A program made the translations under genes and the position numbers. The notes beneath the pieces are model-generated. The model saw only the letters and a list, made by a program, of their open reading frames with translations, made no database searches and had not been told where the DNA came from. From Demequina sp. B12 (GTDB lineage Bacteria; Actinomycetota; Actinomycetes; Actinomycetales; Demequinaceae), in NCBI RefSeq assembly GCF_028823635.1, contig NZ_JAPEHU010000004.1, positions 186,001 through 250,000 on the forward strand: 64,000 bases of DNA, written 5' to 3'. Below are positions 7,525 through 16,024 of this stretch, piece after piece; position 1 is the stretch's first letter; the number at the start of each line of letters is the position of its first letter.

Positions 7525-8513
7525 AGTTCCACCACCTTCATGCGGCGGGCCATGATGGCGAAGATGAGGCCTCCGATGAACGCCGTGGTGATGCCGACGC
7601 CGATTTCCGACGGCGGGGCCACGACGCGGCCGATGACGTCGCATACCAGCACGAGTGTGGCGCCTCCGAAGGCACTGACGACGAGCAACCAGGGCAGCGA
7701 CGCACCGACGAGCGCACGTGCGACGTGGGGGACCGCAAGGCCAACGAAAACGATGGGGCCCGCAGCTGCGGTGGCCGATGCTGCCAGCAGGGTGACGATG
7801 ATGATGGTGATCACTCTGGTGGCGGTGATGTTGATGCCTAGGGCGCGTGCGGTGTCTTCTCCCAGGCTCACGGCTTGGAGTTGGCGGGAGAACAGCAGTC
7901 CTGCGCCGATCGCGACCAGCACGATTGGGATCAGGGTGGTGATGTCTTCGCTTTGCCGTCCCGTGAGGGAACCTGCAACCCAGAGTCGGTACTGGTCCAG
8001 GGTGGCGTCGTTGGTGAGGAGGACGGCGTTGGTGATCGACGTGATGAGCGCGGTGAACGCGACACCTGCGAGGGCTAGGCGCACGGGGGCGCCTGCGGCG
8101 GCTCCTCGCGCGCCGATCGCGTAGACGATCACTGCGGCGATTCCTGCGCCGACGAACGCCACGGGGACTTGTGCGGCGAAGCCCGTGATTCCCAAGGTGG
8201 GCGCGATGACGACGGCCAGTGAGGCTCCGGCGTTGATGCCGAGCAGACCGGGGTCCGCAAACGGGTTACGCGTCAACGACTGCATGAGTGCGCCTGCAAT
8301 GCCCAGCGCCGCTCCGGCGAGGACGGCGATGACGGTGCGGGAGACCCGGAGTTCCCGCACGATGAGCTGTTCGGGGTCCTCGGGATTGAAGGCGAAGAGC
8401 GCTTCTCCCACGGTGCCCAGGTCAATAGACCGTGAGCCGATGGCCAGCGACAGTGCGACAGCGATCACCAATGCCGCGGCGGCAGCAGTCGCTATCAGGG
8501 CACGCCGAGGCAT
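7521..8513 (-). CDS. FecCD-family iron-siderophore permease (first subunit)
   Basis: 330 residues from an ATG at 8511-8513, chosen because AAGGAG lies five bases upstream; a further in-frame ATG ten codons upstream has no ribosome site. FecCD signatures: RVSRTVIAVLAGAALGIAGA, QSLTRNPFADPGLLGINAGA and LGEDTARALGINITATR. It is the first gene of the iron-uptake operon, 51 bases downstream of an IdeR/DtxR box. Confidence 0.94.
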   Translation of the reverse strand: MPRRALIATAAAAALVIAVALSLAIGSRSIDLGTVGEALFAFNPEDPEQLIVRELRVSRTVIAVLAGAALGIAGALMQSLTRNPFADPGLLGINAGASLAVVIAPTLGITGFAAQVPVAFVGAGIAAVIVYAIGARGAAAGAPVRLALAGVAFTALITSITNAVLLTNDATLDQYRLWVAGSLTGRQSEDITTLIPIVLVAIGAGLLFSRQLQAVSLGEDTARALGINITATRVITIIIVTLLAASATAAAGPIVFVGLAVPHVARALVGASLPWLLVVSAFGGATLVLVCDVIGRVVAPPSEIGVGITTAFIGGLIFAIMARRMKVVEL

Positions 8514-8564
8514 GAGGCTCCTTGGTGAGGGGTGGGCGCACATCGCAGTACACCGCTACGTAAC

Positions 8565-8583
8565 GTAGGTAAGGCTCACCTAA
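8565..8583 (-). promoter_or_regulatory. IdeR/DtxR iron box upstream of the siderophore operon
   Basis: GTAGGTAAGGCTCACCTAA matches the mycobacterial IdeR consensus TTAGGTTAGGCTAACCTAA at 16 of 19 positions (my alignment). It lies 52-70 bases upstream of the first permease start. Iron-loaded IdeR/DtxR would repress the operon in iron-replete cells. Function is inferred from the match and context. Confidence 0.8.
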
Positions 8584-8685
8584 GGTAAATCATCGAAGGG
8601 GAATAATGCAACGCGCGAGTGATGGAATCCGCACCTGCTGTTGCACGGACGATCTGGGACGCGCTGGTCTACCAGTGCAAAAGCG

Positions 8686-10002
8686 CTAGGCGTTGTGTTC
8701 GAGGCTCGACGCGGATTCGTCAGAAAACTCAATTTCGTCGGCTGGGCAAGCGTCGACGGGCATGTCAACATCGATGCCGTAGAGCGCGCGAATGGCACCG
8801 AGGTATCGGTCGGCCTGGCCCGCCTGTGCATGCTCACGAGCACGCACTGTGGGGGTGTGAAGCAGCGTCCGGGCAAAGCGCCGCAGCGACTGTTCCACAG
8901 CATCGGCCTGCGCCACGGTTTCTTCGGAAGCGCCGGGGCCAGGCTTCACCCGTCCCAGTTCCTTCTCCAAGATTCCAAACACGTGCTCTCGCAAGGCCAC
9001 CACGGCGGGATCGAGTGCACGGGCGCTCTCGCCGTCGCCAAAGCGCGCCACGGCGTGAGCCACGATGGACCGGGCGGCGTCAATCGACGTCACAGACTCG
9101 CCCGGGGCTTGGGCCCCGACGGACTCCAAGTTGATGACGTGGACGCCGCGCAGCTCGGCGACGCCGGGGGCGACATCGCGGTGCAGTGCAAGATCCACCA
9201 AGGTGACAGGCCGGGATGATTCTGCACGAGCGGCAGAAACCATCGCGGGCGTCAACACGATCGACTCTCCGCCGGAGCACGCCAGCACCATGTCAACGTC
9301 GGCCAGCGCAGCCTTGAGGCCATCGATGTCGAGGGACCGCAGACCATGGCGAGCGCCAAATTCGTCGCCACGTCCCGAGGGCGAGTACACCCCCACAATG
9401 TCGACGCCGCGCGTCAGGAGCGACCCCACACCTGTCTCCGCGAGCGCGCCCGTCCCAATGAGGAGGGCCTTGGCGCGAGGCCAATCGACAGTTGACGAGG
9501 CCAAGTCGAACGCGACCGACACCACAGAACGGCCCGAGGTTCCCAAACCTGTGGAGGATGCCACGACTCGGGACGTTCTCAACGCAGACTGGAAAAGCCG
9601 GTCCAACAGCGGCGACACATGGTGGCTGGCCTGCGCATCAATGTGGGCGCGACGGACCTGCCCGGAAATCTCGCGTTCGCCGACCACCATAGATTCGAGT
9701 CCTGTGGCGACCGACAGCAGGTGGTGGACCGCGTCGTCGCCTTCATAGGTGGCGAGCGCCTGCTCAATAGCACTTCGATCCAGGGATGATGTACGCTCAA
9801 GCGCGTCGATCACTGCGGCGCGACCGGACTGGACATCGTCCACTTCCAGGTACACCTCGAAACGGTTGCACGTCGGAAGCACGACGGCACCACGGACCGG
9901 GGAGTCGCCTTGCACCACCGACGTTCCCAACGCATCCGAACCAACGCTGAGTTGCTCGAGGACGGTGAGATCACGGTTGTGGTGACTGGCGACTAGAGAC
10001 AT
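8686..10002 (-). CDS. hemA: Glutamyl-tRNA reductase
   Basis: 438 residues from the ATG at 10000-10002 (GGAGG 10 bases upstream; an earlier ATG would add 18 poorly conserved residues). The N-terminal catalytic domain has LPTCNRFEVY with the nucleophilic Cys at residue 45, then VVGEREISGQVRRAH; an NADP-binding domain and C-terminal dimerisation helices follow. It reduces glutamyl-tRNA to glutamate-1-semialdehyde, the first committed step of tetrapyrrole synthesis. It is divergent from hemE, with only 52 bases between starts. hemB, hemC, hemD and hemL are not in the window. Confidence 0.95.
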   Translation of the reverse strand: MSLVASHHNRDLTVLEQLSVGSDALGTSVVQGDSPVRGAVVLPTCNRFEVYLEVDDVQSGRAAVIDALERTSSLDRSAIEQALATYEGDDAVHHLLSVATGLESMVVGEREISGQVRRAHIDAQASHHVSPLLDRLFQSALRTSRVVASSTGLGTSGRSVVSVAFDLASSTVDWPRAKALLIGTGALAETGVGSLLTRGVDIVGVYSPSGRGDEFGARHGLRSLDIDGLKAALADVDMVLACSGGESIVLTPAMVSAARAESSRPVTLVDLALHRDVAPGVAELRGVHVINLESVGAQAPGESVTSIDAARSIVAHAVARFGDGESARALDPAVVALREHVFGILEKELGRVKPGPGASEETVAQADAVEQSLRRFARTLLHTPTVRAREHAQAGQADRYLGAIRALYGIDVDMPVDACPADEIEFSDESASSLEHNA

Positions 10003-10054
10003 CAGCACCACCCCTCCATTCTGACATGCGCGCGACTCAGGGCAGAATCGAGAC

Positions 10055-11146
10055 ATGACCGCTTCCGTGTTGCCCGCTTCTCACCCCCTCGCGACTGGTG
10101 CTACTGCGAACTCCCCGCTCGTGGCGGCGCTCCAGGGACGTCAGCCTTCGCACAGGCCTGTGTGGTTCATGCGGCAGGCGGGACGGTCCTTGCCGGAGTA
10201 CCTGGAAGCGCGCAAGGGCACGCAGATGTTGGAGGCATGTCTGACGCCTGCGCTCGCGGCTGAAATCACCTTGCAGCCGGTACGCCGCTATGGCGTCGAT
10301 GCGGCGATTTTCTTTTCCGACATTGTGGTGCCGATGCGCGTGGCGGGTGTGGGCGTGGAGATTGAACCGGGCGTGGGTCCGGTGTTTGCTCACCCCATCC
10401 GGACTATGGCCGATGTTGAGGCGCTGCCGAACTTGGGCGTCACCGGAGATGGAGGCGCCTTCGATGTGGCGCTTGCTCCTATCCGTGATGCTGTGGCGTT
10501 GACGGTCGCGCAGTTGGGTTCCACGCCGTTGATTGGTTTCGCGGGCGCGCCGTTTACTTTGGCGGCGTACATGGTGCAGGGGCGGCCGTCGCGCGACCAT
10601 ATGGCGGCGCGTGAGTTGATGCACGCGGATCCTGCCACGTGGGAGGCGCTGGTGGCGTGGACGTCTAAGGCTGCCGGTCTGTTCTTGCGTGCGCAGGTGC
10701 TGGCGGGGGCGTCCGCAGTGCAGCTGTTTGATTCGTGGGCTGGGTCGCTGTCGGAACAGGCGTATGTGGCGAACTGCGCGGGCGGTTCCCGCACCGCTCT
10801 GACTGCCGTGGCGGATCTGCCGGTGCCCCGTATCCACTTTGCGGCCAACGCGGGTCATCTGCTTGACGCGCTCGGCGCTGCTGGCGCAACCGCACTGGGG
10901 GTCGACTACCGGGTGCCGTTGGACCGCGCGGTTGCCGTGACCGGCGGGCGTTTCCCGCTGCAAGGAAACATTGATCCGGCGATGCTTGCCGCGCCCCCCG
11001 AGGTGTTGGCGGCGCATGTTCAGGACGTACTCGACCGCGGCTCTGAGGCTCCCGGGCACGTCGTGAACTTGGGTCACGGTATGCCGCCGCACGCTAATCC
11101 CGATGTGGTGAAGTCGATCGTGGACCAGGTGCATGAGCGTGGCTAA
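10055..11146 (+). CDS. hemE: Uroporphyrinogen III decarboxylase
   Basis: 363 residues. It carries the family signature RPVWFMRQAGRSLPEY, where the Arg residues bind substrate carboxylates, plus GFAGAPFTLAAYM and the C-terminal VNLGHGMPPHANPD. It converts uroporphyrinogen III to coproporphyrinogen III in the cytosol. A -10-like CAGAAT ends eight bases before the ATG and no ribosome site is visible, so the mRNA may be leaderless. The 3' end overlaps the next haem gene by 14 bases. Confidence 0.96.
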   Translation: MTASVLPASHPLATGATANSPLVAALQGRQPSHRPVWFMRQAGRSLPEYLEARKGTQMLEACLTPALAAEITLQPVRRYGVDAAIFFSDIVVPMRVAGVGVEIEPGVGPVFAHPIRTMADVEALPNLGVTGDGGAFDVALAPIRDAVALTVAQLGSTPLIGFAGAPFTLAAYMVQGRPSRDHMAARELMHADPATWEALVAWTSKAAGLFLRAQVLAGASAVQLFDSWAGSLSEQAYVANCAGGSRTALTAVADLPVPRIHFAANAGHLLDALGAAGATALGVDYRVPLDRAVAVTGGRFPLQGNIDPAMLAAPPEVLAAHVQDVLDRGSEAPGHVVNLGHGMPPHANPDVVKSIVDQVHERG

Positions 11147-12434
11147 GCCGCGCACCTGGATCGTTATTGGGGCAGGCCCGGCGGGGTTGTTGGCTGCGCG
11201 CCGGCTGGCTTCTTACGGCCACGACGTGACGGTCTTGGAAGCCGAGTCTGAGGTGGGGGGACGCGTCTCCCGCACTCGGGTTGACGGGCTCGACATGGAT
11301 GCTGGCGCGGAGTCGTTCGCGACTCGTGGCGGCTATGTGGAGACGCTTGTCCGCGACCTGGGCTTGGGAGACAAACTGGTGACGCCTGCGGGCGCGCCTG
11401 CGTGGGTCGTCAGCCCGGACCGCGCATATCCGATGCCCAGCGCAGGTTGGTTGGGCGTGCCGACGGTGTCGTTGGCTCGAGATGTGCGCAAGGCGCTGGG
11501 GTGGTCTGGTGCGCTGCGAGCCGCTGTAGAGCGGTTCATGCCGCCGGAACCCATTGCCCCTGATGACTCCTTGGGCAAGATCGCCCGCAAGCGCCTGGGG
11601 GACGCGGCTGTGGACCGGCTCATGTCGCCCGTCGTGAGCGGCATCTTCTCCCGTCCCGTTGATGACCTTCGTATCGACGCTGCGGCCGCGGGCCTCGCGG
11701 CGGAAGTGTCCGAGGTGGGCCTGGTGCGCGCCGCCGCACGGCGTCGCGCGGCAGCCCCGGCCGGTTCGGCTGTGATGGGTCTCGACGGTGGCATTTTTCA
11801 ACTCACGCATGCCCTTGCCGCACAGGCCCAGGCCGCTGGCGTGCGGATCGTGACCGATGCCCCCGTGTACTCCCTGACACGCAAGACCCGCCGCTGGAAT
11901 GTCGTCACCGACGGCCACAAGTGGAAGGCCGACGCTGTGGTGGTTGCCGCGTCACGTCCCGTGGCGGCGGCGCTCGTGCCACAGATTGAGCGGGCTCCGG
12001 ACAAGCAGGTCGCGCTCGTGACGCTGTCCCTCGATGCGCCTGCGCTGGACCGCCAGCCACGTGGTTCCGGGGTTCTCGCAGTCGGCGATGTGACCCGTGC
12101 CAAGGCCCTCACTCATGCGAGTGCCAAATGGGCGTGGGTGGCGCGCGAAGCTCCGGAACGCCACCTGGTGCGGTTGTCCTACAACTTGGAAACAGCGGAG
12201 GACCTCAGCCCTCATGCAGTGGCCGATGCCTCGCGCCTGTTGGGCGTGGAACTCACCGACGCACAGGTGAGGGATCTGGTGCAGGTCACCTGGCATGACG
12301 CCGCTCCCACGCGCCCAGGGGACCGTGAGCCTGTTCCGGGCTTGCACCTAGTCGGTGCCGCCGCAGGGTTTTCTGGTTTGGCTGCGATTGTTGACGACGA
12401 CGCCCGCTCCACGCTGGGGGCTCCTGAGGAGTAG
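11133..12434 (+). CDS. cgoX: Coproporphyrinogen III oxidase, HemY/HemG type (CgoX)
   Basis: 433 residues, ATG inside the hemE 3' end. An N-terminal FAD dinucleotide fold (VIGAGPAGLLAARRL) and the protoporphyrinogen-oxidase-like C-terminus (PVPGLHLVGAAAGFSGLA) are present. In actinobacteria with HemQ this oxygen-dependent flavoenzyme acts on coproporphyrinogen III, forming coproporphyrin III, and not on protoporphyrinogen IX. Its neighbours HemQ and HemH support that assignment. Older databases label it hemY or hemG. Confidence 0.92.
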   Translation: MSVAKPRTWIVIGAGPAGLLAARRLASYGHDVTVLEAESEVGGRVSRTRVDGLDMDAGAESFATRGGYVETLVRDLGLGDKLVTPAGAPAWVVSPDRAYPMPSAGWLGVPTVSLARDVRKALGWSGALRAAVERFMPPEPIAPDDSLGKIARKRLGDAAVDRLMSPVVSGIFSRPVDDLRIDAAAAGLAAEVSEVGLVRAAARRRAAAPAGSAVMGLDGGIFQLTHALAAQAQAAGVRIVTDAPVYSLTRKTRRWNVVTDGHKWKADAVVVAASRPVAAALVPQIERAPDKQVALVTLSLDAPALDRQPRGSGVLAVGDVTRAKALTHASAKWAWVAREAPERHLVRLSYNLETAEDLSPHAVADASRLLGVELTDAQVRDLVQVTWHDAAPTRPGDREPVPGLHLVGAAAGFSGLAAIVDDDARSTLGAPEE

Positions 12435-12587
12435 CCGGGGCGTGGAGGATGCACCACGCCGCCACCTAGGACCAAAGTCCCGCTTTTGTGGTCGGTGTGG
12501 TGAGGGGTGGTGCGCGCCCATACCCAGCATCGGCCTATCCCTGTCATCCAATTTCACACGCGCGCATGCTCGGGTCACAATGGACCA

Positions 12588-13262
12588 ATGAGCGATCAGC
12601 CCCATGGCTTCACCCTGTTTTCGGTCCTAGACGGATTCCTCGACGCGCCCGACGATGAACTTGCTGAAGTGGTCGAACACTTCGACGCAGCAGTCGAGGA
12701 ACTCGCCGCACACGACGTGGTGCTGCGAGGCATCTACGACGTCTCCGGTATGCGTGCCGACGGCACCGTGATGCTGTGGCTGCACGGTCCCGACCTCGCT
12801 GACCTGCAACTGGCGTTGCGTGAACTCCGCGCCACGGAACTGTTGGCCGACACGAAGCTGACCTGGTCCGCTGCAGGCGTGCACCGCCCCGCCGAGTTCA
12901 ACCGGGCCCACGTTCCCGGCTTCTTGCGTGGCGAGCACGCCCGCGACTGGCTCACGGTGTACCCGTTCGTGCGTTCCTACGACTGGTACTTGCTCAGTGA
13001 CGAAGAGCGCGGTCAGATGCTGCGCGAACACGGCATGAAGGGCGCCAAGTTCAAGGGAGTCGTGGCGAACACTGTTGCCGCCTTCGCGTTGGGCGACTAC
13101 GAGTGGCTGCTGCCCATGGAAGCCGATGACGTCCTGGACTTGGTCGACATGATGCGCGACCTTCGCTACACGGAGGCACGCCGTCACGTCCGCGAAGAGT
13201 TGCCGTTCTACACCGGCCGCCGGATCGAAACCGCGGAGGCTGTGGAGGTTCTGGCCTCATGA
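12588..13262 (+). CDS. chdC: Coproheme decarboxylase (HemQ/ChdC), chlorite-dismutase superfamily
   Basis: 224 residues. The ATG at 12588 follows a -10-like CACAAT by six bases, suggesting leaderless translation; upstream open frame is not conserved-looking. Distal His108 (RAHVPGF), catalytic Tyr125 (VYPFVRS) and proximal His148 (REHGM) have the same spacing that I recall for H118/Y135/H158 in the Corynebacterium diphtheriae enzyme. It removes two propionate carboxyls from coproheme to give haem b, using peroxide. The stop overlaps the hemH start as ATGA. Confidence 0.95.
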   Translation: MSDQPHGFTLFSVLDGFLDAPDDELAEVVEHFDAAVEELAAHDVVLRGIYDVSGMRADGTVMLWLHGPDLADLQLALRELRATELLADTKLTWSAAGVHRPAEFNRAHVPGFLRGEHARDWLTVYPFVRSYDWYLLSDEERGQMLREHGMKGAKFKGVVANTVAAFALGDYEWLLPMEADDVLDLVDMMRDLRYTEARRHVREELPFYTGRRIETAEAVEVLAS

Positions 13263-14464
13263 CCGACACGCTTGCTCCCCTCGACGCCGCCGCGCGCGTC
13301 CTCGATGCCGACACCTATGACTGTATTCTGCTGGCAGGCTTCGGCGGCCCCGAAGGCCAAGACGACGTCATCCCGTACCTGCGCAACGTGACCGCAGGCC
13401 GTGGCGTGCCGGACGAACGCCTCGAAGAGGTGTCCCACCACTACCGTCACTTTGGCGGCATCAGCCCCATCAATGAGCAGAACCGTGATCTGAAGGCCGC
13501 TTTGGAGCAGGAGATCGCCAAGCGTGGACTCGACCTGCCCGTCTACTGGGGCAACCGCTTCTGGGCGCCGTATTTCACCGATGCGCTCAAGGAGTTGCAC
13601 GAGGACGGCCACCGCAAGGTGCTGGTGCTGGTCACGACTGCGTTCAGCTCGTACTCGGGGTGCCGTGCCTACCGCGAAGACCTCGCCACGGCGTTGGCGG
13701 ACACCGGTCTGACCGACGAACTGCGACTGGACAAAATCCGCCAGTACTTTGACCACCCCGGTTTTGTGAAGCCCAACATCGATGCTGTTCTCAACGGCCT
13801 TCGCGAACTCAAGGCGGCAGGCAAAGCGGAGAACGCGCACGTGATGTTCGCGACCCACTCCATCCCGACCGCCGCGGCCGATGTGTCCGGACCCCGTGAA
13901 GCCCGCCCGGACGGCACACCCGTCCCCACCGGTGGCGGTGAGGAATGGTATGCCGGCGGCGGTTGGTATGTGGACCAGCAGCGTGCCGTGTCCGCGCTGG
14001 TGATGGACGCTGTCGAGCAGGAGTTCCCCGGAACGCCCTGGTCGCTGGTCTTCCAGTCCCGCTCCGGAGACCCCAGCATCCCGTGGCTTGAGCCCGACAT
14101 CAACGACGCCATCGAAGCCCTCGACGACTCCGTCACCGGACTCGTGATCTCTCCGATTGGGTTCGTGTCCGACCACATGGAAGTGGCTTGGGACCTCGAC
14201 AACGAGGCCAAGGAAACCTGCGACGAACGAGACTTGGCCATGGTGCGTGTTCCGACCGTCGGTGTGGACCCACAGTTCGTGTCCGGACTCATCGACTTGG
14301 TGGAAGAACGCCACGTGGCCGCAGCGGGGGACACCCCTAGGGCGCGTGAGGCGCTGACTGACCTGGGCCCCTGGCAGGACGTCTGCCCTGCCAACTGCTG
14401 CATGACCCGCAAGCCCAAGCCGACCGTGTCATCGGCGGCTGCTGACGGCGGCATCGGCGCTTAA
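13259..14464 (+). CDS. cpfC: Coproporphyrin III ferrochelatase (HemH/CpfC)
   Basis: 401 residues, coupled to hemQ by ATGA. Ferrochelatase motifs include the catalytic His in FATHSIP and the PWLEPDI segment. Four cysteines, C135 (YSGCRAYRED) and C376/C380/C381 (CPANCCM), are placed to ligate the [2Fe-2S] cluster known from actinobacterial ferrochelatases. In this pathway it inserts Fe(II) into coproporphyrin III. A bidirectional hairpin follows. Confidence 0.95.
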   Translation: MTDTLAPLDAAARVLDADTYDCILLAGFGGPEGQDDVIPYLRNVTAGRGVPDERLEEVSHHYRHFGGISPINEQNRDLKAALEQEIAKRGLDLPVYWGNRFWAPYFTDALKELHEDGHRKVLVLVTTAFSSYSGCRAYREDLATALADTGLTDELRLDKIRQYFDHPGFVKPNIDAVLNGLRELKAAGKAENAHVMFATHSIPTAAADVSGPREARPDGTPVPTGGGEEWYAGGGWYVDQQRAVSALVMDAVEQEFPGTPWSLVFQSRSGDPSIPWLEPDINDAIEALDDSVTGLVISPIGFVSDHMEVAWDLDNEAKETCDERDLAMVRVPTVGVDPQFVSGLIDLVEERHVAAAGDTPRAREALTDLGPWQDVCPANCCMTRKPKPTVSSAAADGGIGA

Positions 14465-14480
14465 CTCCACTCGACAACGC

Positions 14481-14531
14481 ACGACGCGCTGGCGTCACCG
14501 TCCGTGAAGGGCAGTGAAACCAGCGCGTCGT
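14481..14531. terminator. Bidirectional hairpin between convergent hemH and LCP gene
   Basis: ACGACGCGCTGG (14481-14492) and CCAGCGCGTCGT (14520-14531) are perfect complements over 12 bases with a 27-base loop, lying in the 107-base gap between two convergent stop codons. A copy of the GCATCGGC octamer (14547-14554, minus orientation) sits just to the right. Confidence 0.7.
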
Positions 14532-14571
14532 TGTCGTTGGAGGGGAGCCGATGCGAGGCGTGAGCGCGGAG

Positions 14572-15909
14572 TTAGTACTCCAGCGTGCATTCGGCCAAGA
14601 TGTCTTCTTCCGTCTCGCGTACAGGCGAGGGGGTGACGCTTGGCTCAGGGTCAGAGGCGTTCGACGCGGTTTCCGTGGCGTCTCCGGTATCGATGACCGA
14701 CTCAGTGGTCGCCGTCTCTGCGGATGAGTCAGCGGCGTCCGCGTTGGTCGTGGAGTCCGCATCGCCTTCTGCCTCCGGGGTGGGGGTGGCAGAAGGGGTG
14801 GTCTCAACGTTTTCTTCCGCGGACTCGATGGGGACGTCGTCGATCAGCGCCTGCCACATCTGCGTTGCTGCGGGTTCATCCCACAGCACGTCGCCCGAGC
14901 CGTCACCGGCGTACTTCCATGGAACGGTGTAGAAGTTCAGTTCTGATGTGTTGAAGCTGCGCAGGCTGTATAGCAAGCCCACAAGGTTGTCGATCTTGCC
15001 CAACTCCGAGTCCATTGAGACAGACTCGGCGCCGGCACGTAGCAACTGGGTGAGCGAGGGCAGGTCCGTCAGCACGTTTGAGCCCAGCACCTTGCGCGCC
15101 AGGTTGGTGAGGAGTTCTTGCTGGCGTTCGATGCGTGACAGGTCTGTGCCGTCTCCACCAAGGCCTTGGCCGGTGCGTGCCCGCGCGAAGGCCAGGGCGG
15201 TCTCGCCGTCAAGGGTCTGAGCGCCAGCCTCAAGGTTAAGGTTCGCCTTCGGCGCGTACATGTCTTGGGTGATGCACATGGGAACGCCACCCATCGCATC
15301 CACCATGTTCTGGAAGCCTGAGAAGTCCACCATGATGAAGTGGCCGTTGAACTCCAGGTCAGTGAGGTCGGTGATGGTGCGCATCACGCATGCGGCGCCT
15401 TCACCGCGGTCGCCGTTGATGCCGCCGTTCGCGAGCGCGATGTTGAACTTTCCAGTCCAGCCGGGCACCACTGTGCCGTCGTACAGCTCGCAGTCGGAGA
15501 CGCGGACGCGTGAGTCGCGGGGAATCGACACGACGTCAACGCGAGTGCGGTCCGCAGAGATGTGGACCACCATGGTGGTGTCTCCGCGCATACCCTCAGC
15601 GACACGCCCGCCAATCTCGCCGTTTTCGTCGTTGCGTTCGTCGGTGCCGATGACAACGATGTTGATGGCTTCGCCGCCTGCAAAGTCTGTGGGAACGTAC
15701 TCGTCATTGGCTTCGCCGTCCGTCCCGGCTGCAATGGTGCGGGTGTCGTAGCGGTCGATGGCGCCCTGCGCATTGGTGACGTATGCGCCACCAAGGACGA
15801 TGCTGAAGCCAGCGATGGCGGCCACCGAGGCTAGGGCGGTGGTGAGGACGCTGCTGCGGGGCATGCGCGAGCCGTGGCGGGCGCGCAACCGGGCGGTGCG
15901 TGTACTCAA
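14572..15909 (-). CDS. LytR-CpsA-Psr (LCP) family cell-wall ligase
   Basis: 445 residues from a TTG at 15907-15909. AGGAGG sits six bases before this TTG, which decides the start over a GTG seven codons upstream that has no ribosome site. A basic N-terminus is followed by one signal-anchor helix (about residues 22-44), then the extracellular LCP domain (IGTDERNDENGEIGG, VVSIPRDSRV, FARARTGQGLGGD). The last 90 residues are an acidic Ser/Thr/Glu tail. LCP enzymes transfer polyprenyl-linked glycopolymers to peptidoglycan. A paralogue lies immediately upstream. Confidence 0.92.
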   Translation of the reverse strand: MSTRTARLRARHGSRMPRSSVLTTALASVAAIAGFSIVLGGAYVTNAQGAIDRYDTRTIAAGTDGEANDEYVPTDFAGGEAINIVVIGTDERNDENGEIGGRVAEGMRGDTTMVVHISADRTRVDVVSIPRDSRVRVSDCELYDGTVVPGWTGKFNIALANGGINGDRGEGAACVMRTITDLTDLEFNGHFIMVDFSGFQNMVDAMGGVPMCITQDMYAPKANLNLEAGAQTLDGETALAFARARTGQGLGGDGTDLSRIERQQELLTNLARKVLGSNVLTDLPSLTQLLRAGAESVSMDSELGKIDNLVGLLYSLRSFNTSELNFYTVPWKYAGDGSGDVLWDEPAATQMWQALIDDVPIESAEENVETTPSATPTPEAEGDADSTTNADAADSSAETATTESVIDTGDATETASNASDPEPSVTPSPVRETEEDILAECTLEY

Positions 15910-16024
15910 GCTGGTCCTCCTGTGGGCCACGGGCCGGGCATCGCGTGCACGTGCGCGTCAGTGTCTGCGTCGATAACGCGCCACGCGTGAGGTCGGTTCC
16001 CCCTCGCGTGCGGTCGTCGGGCAA

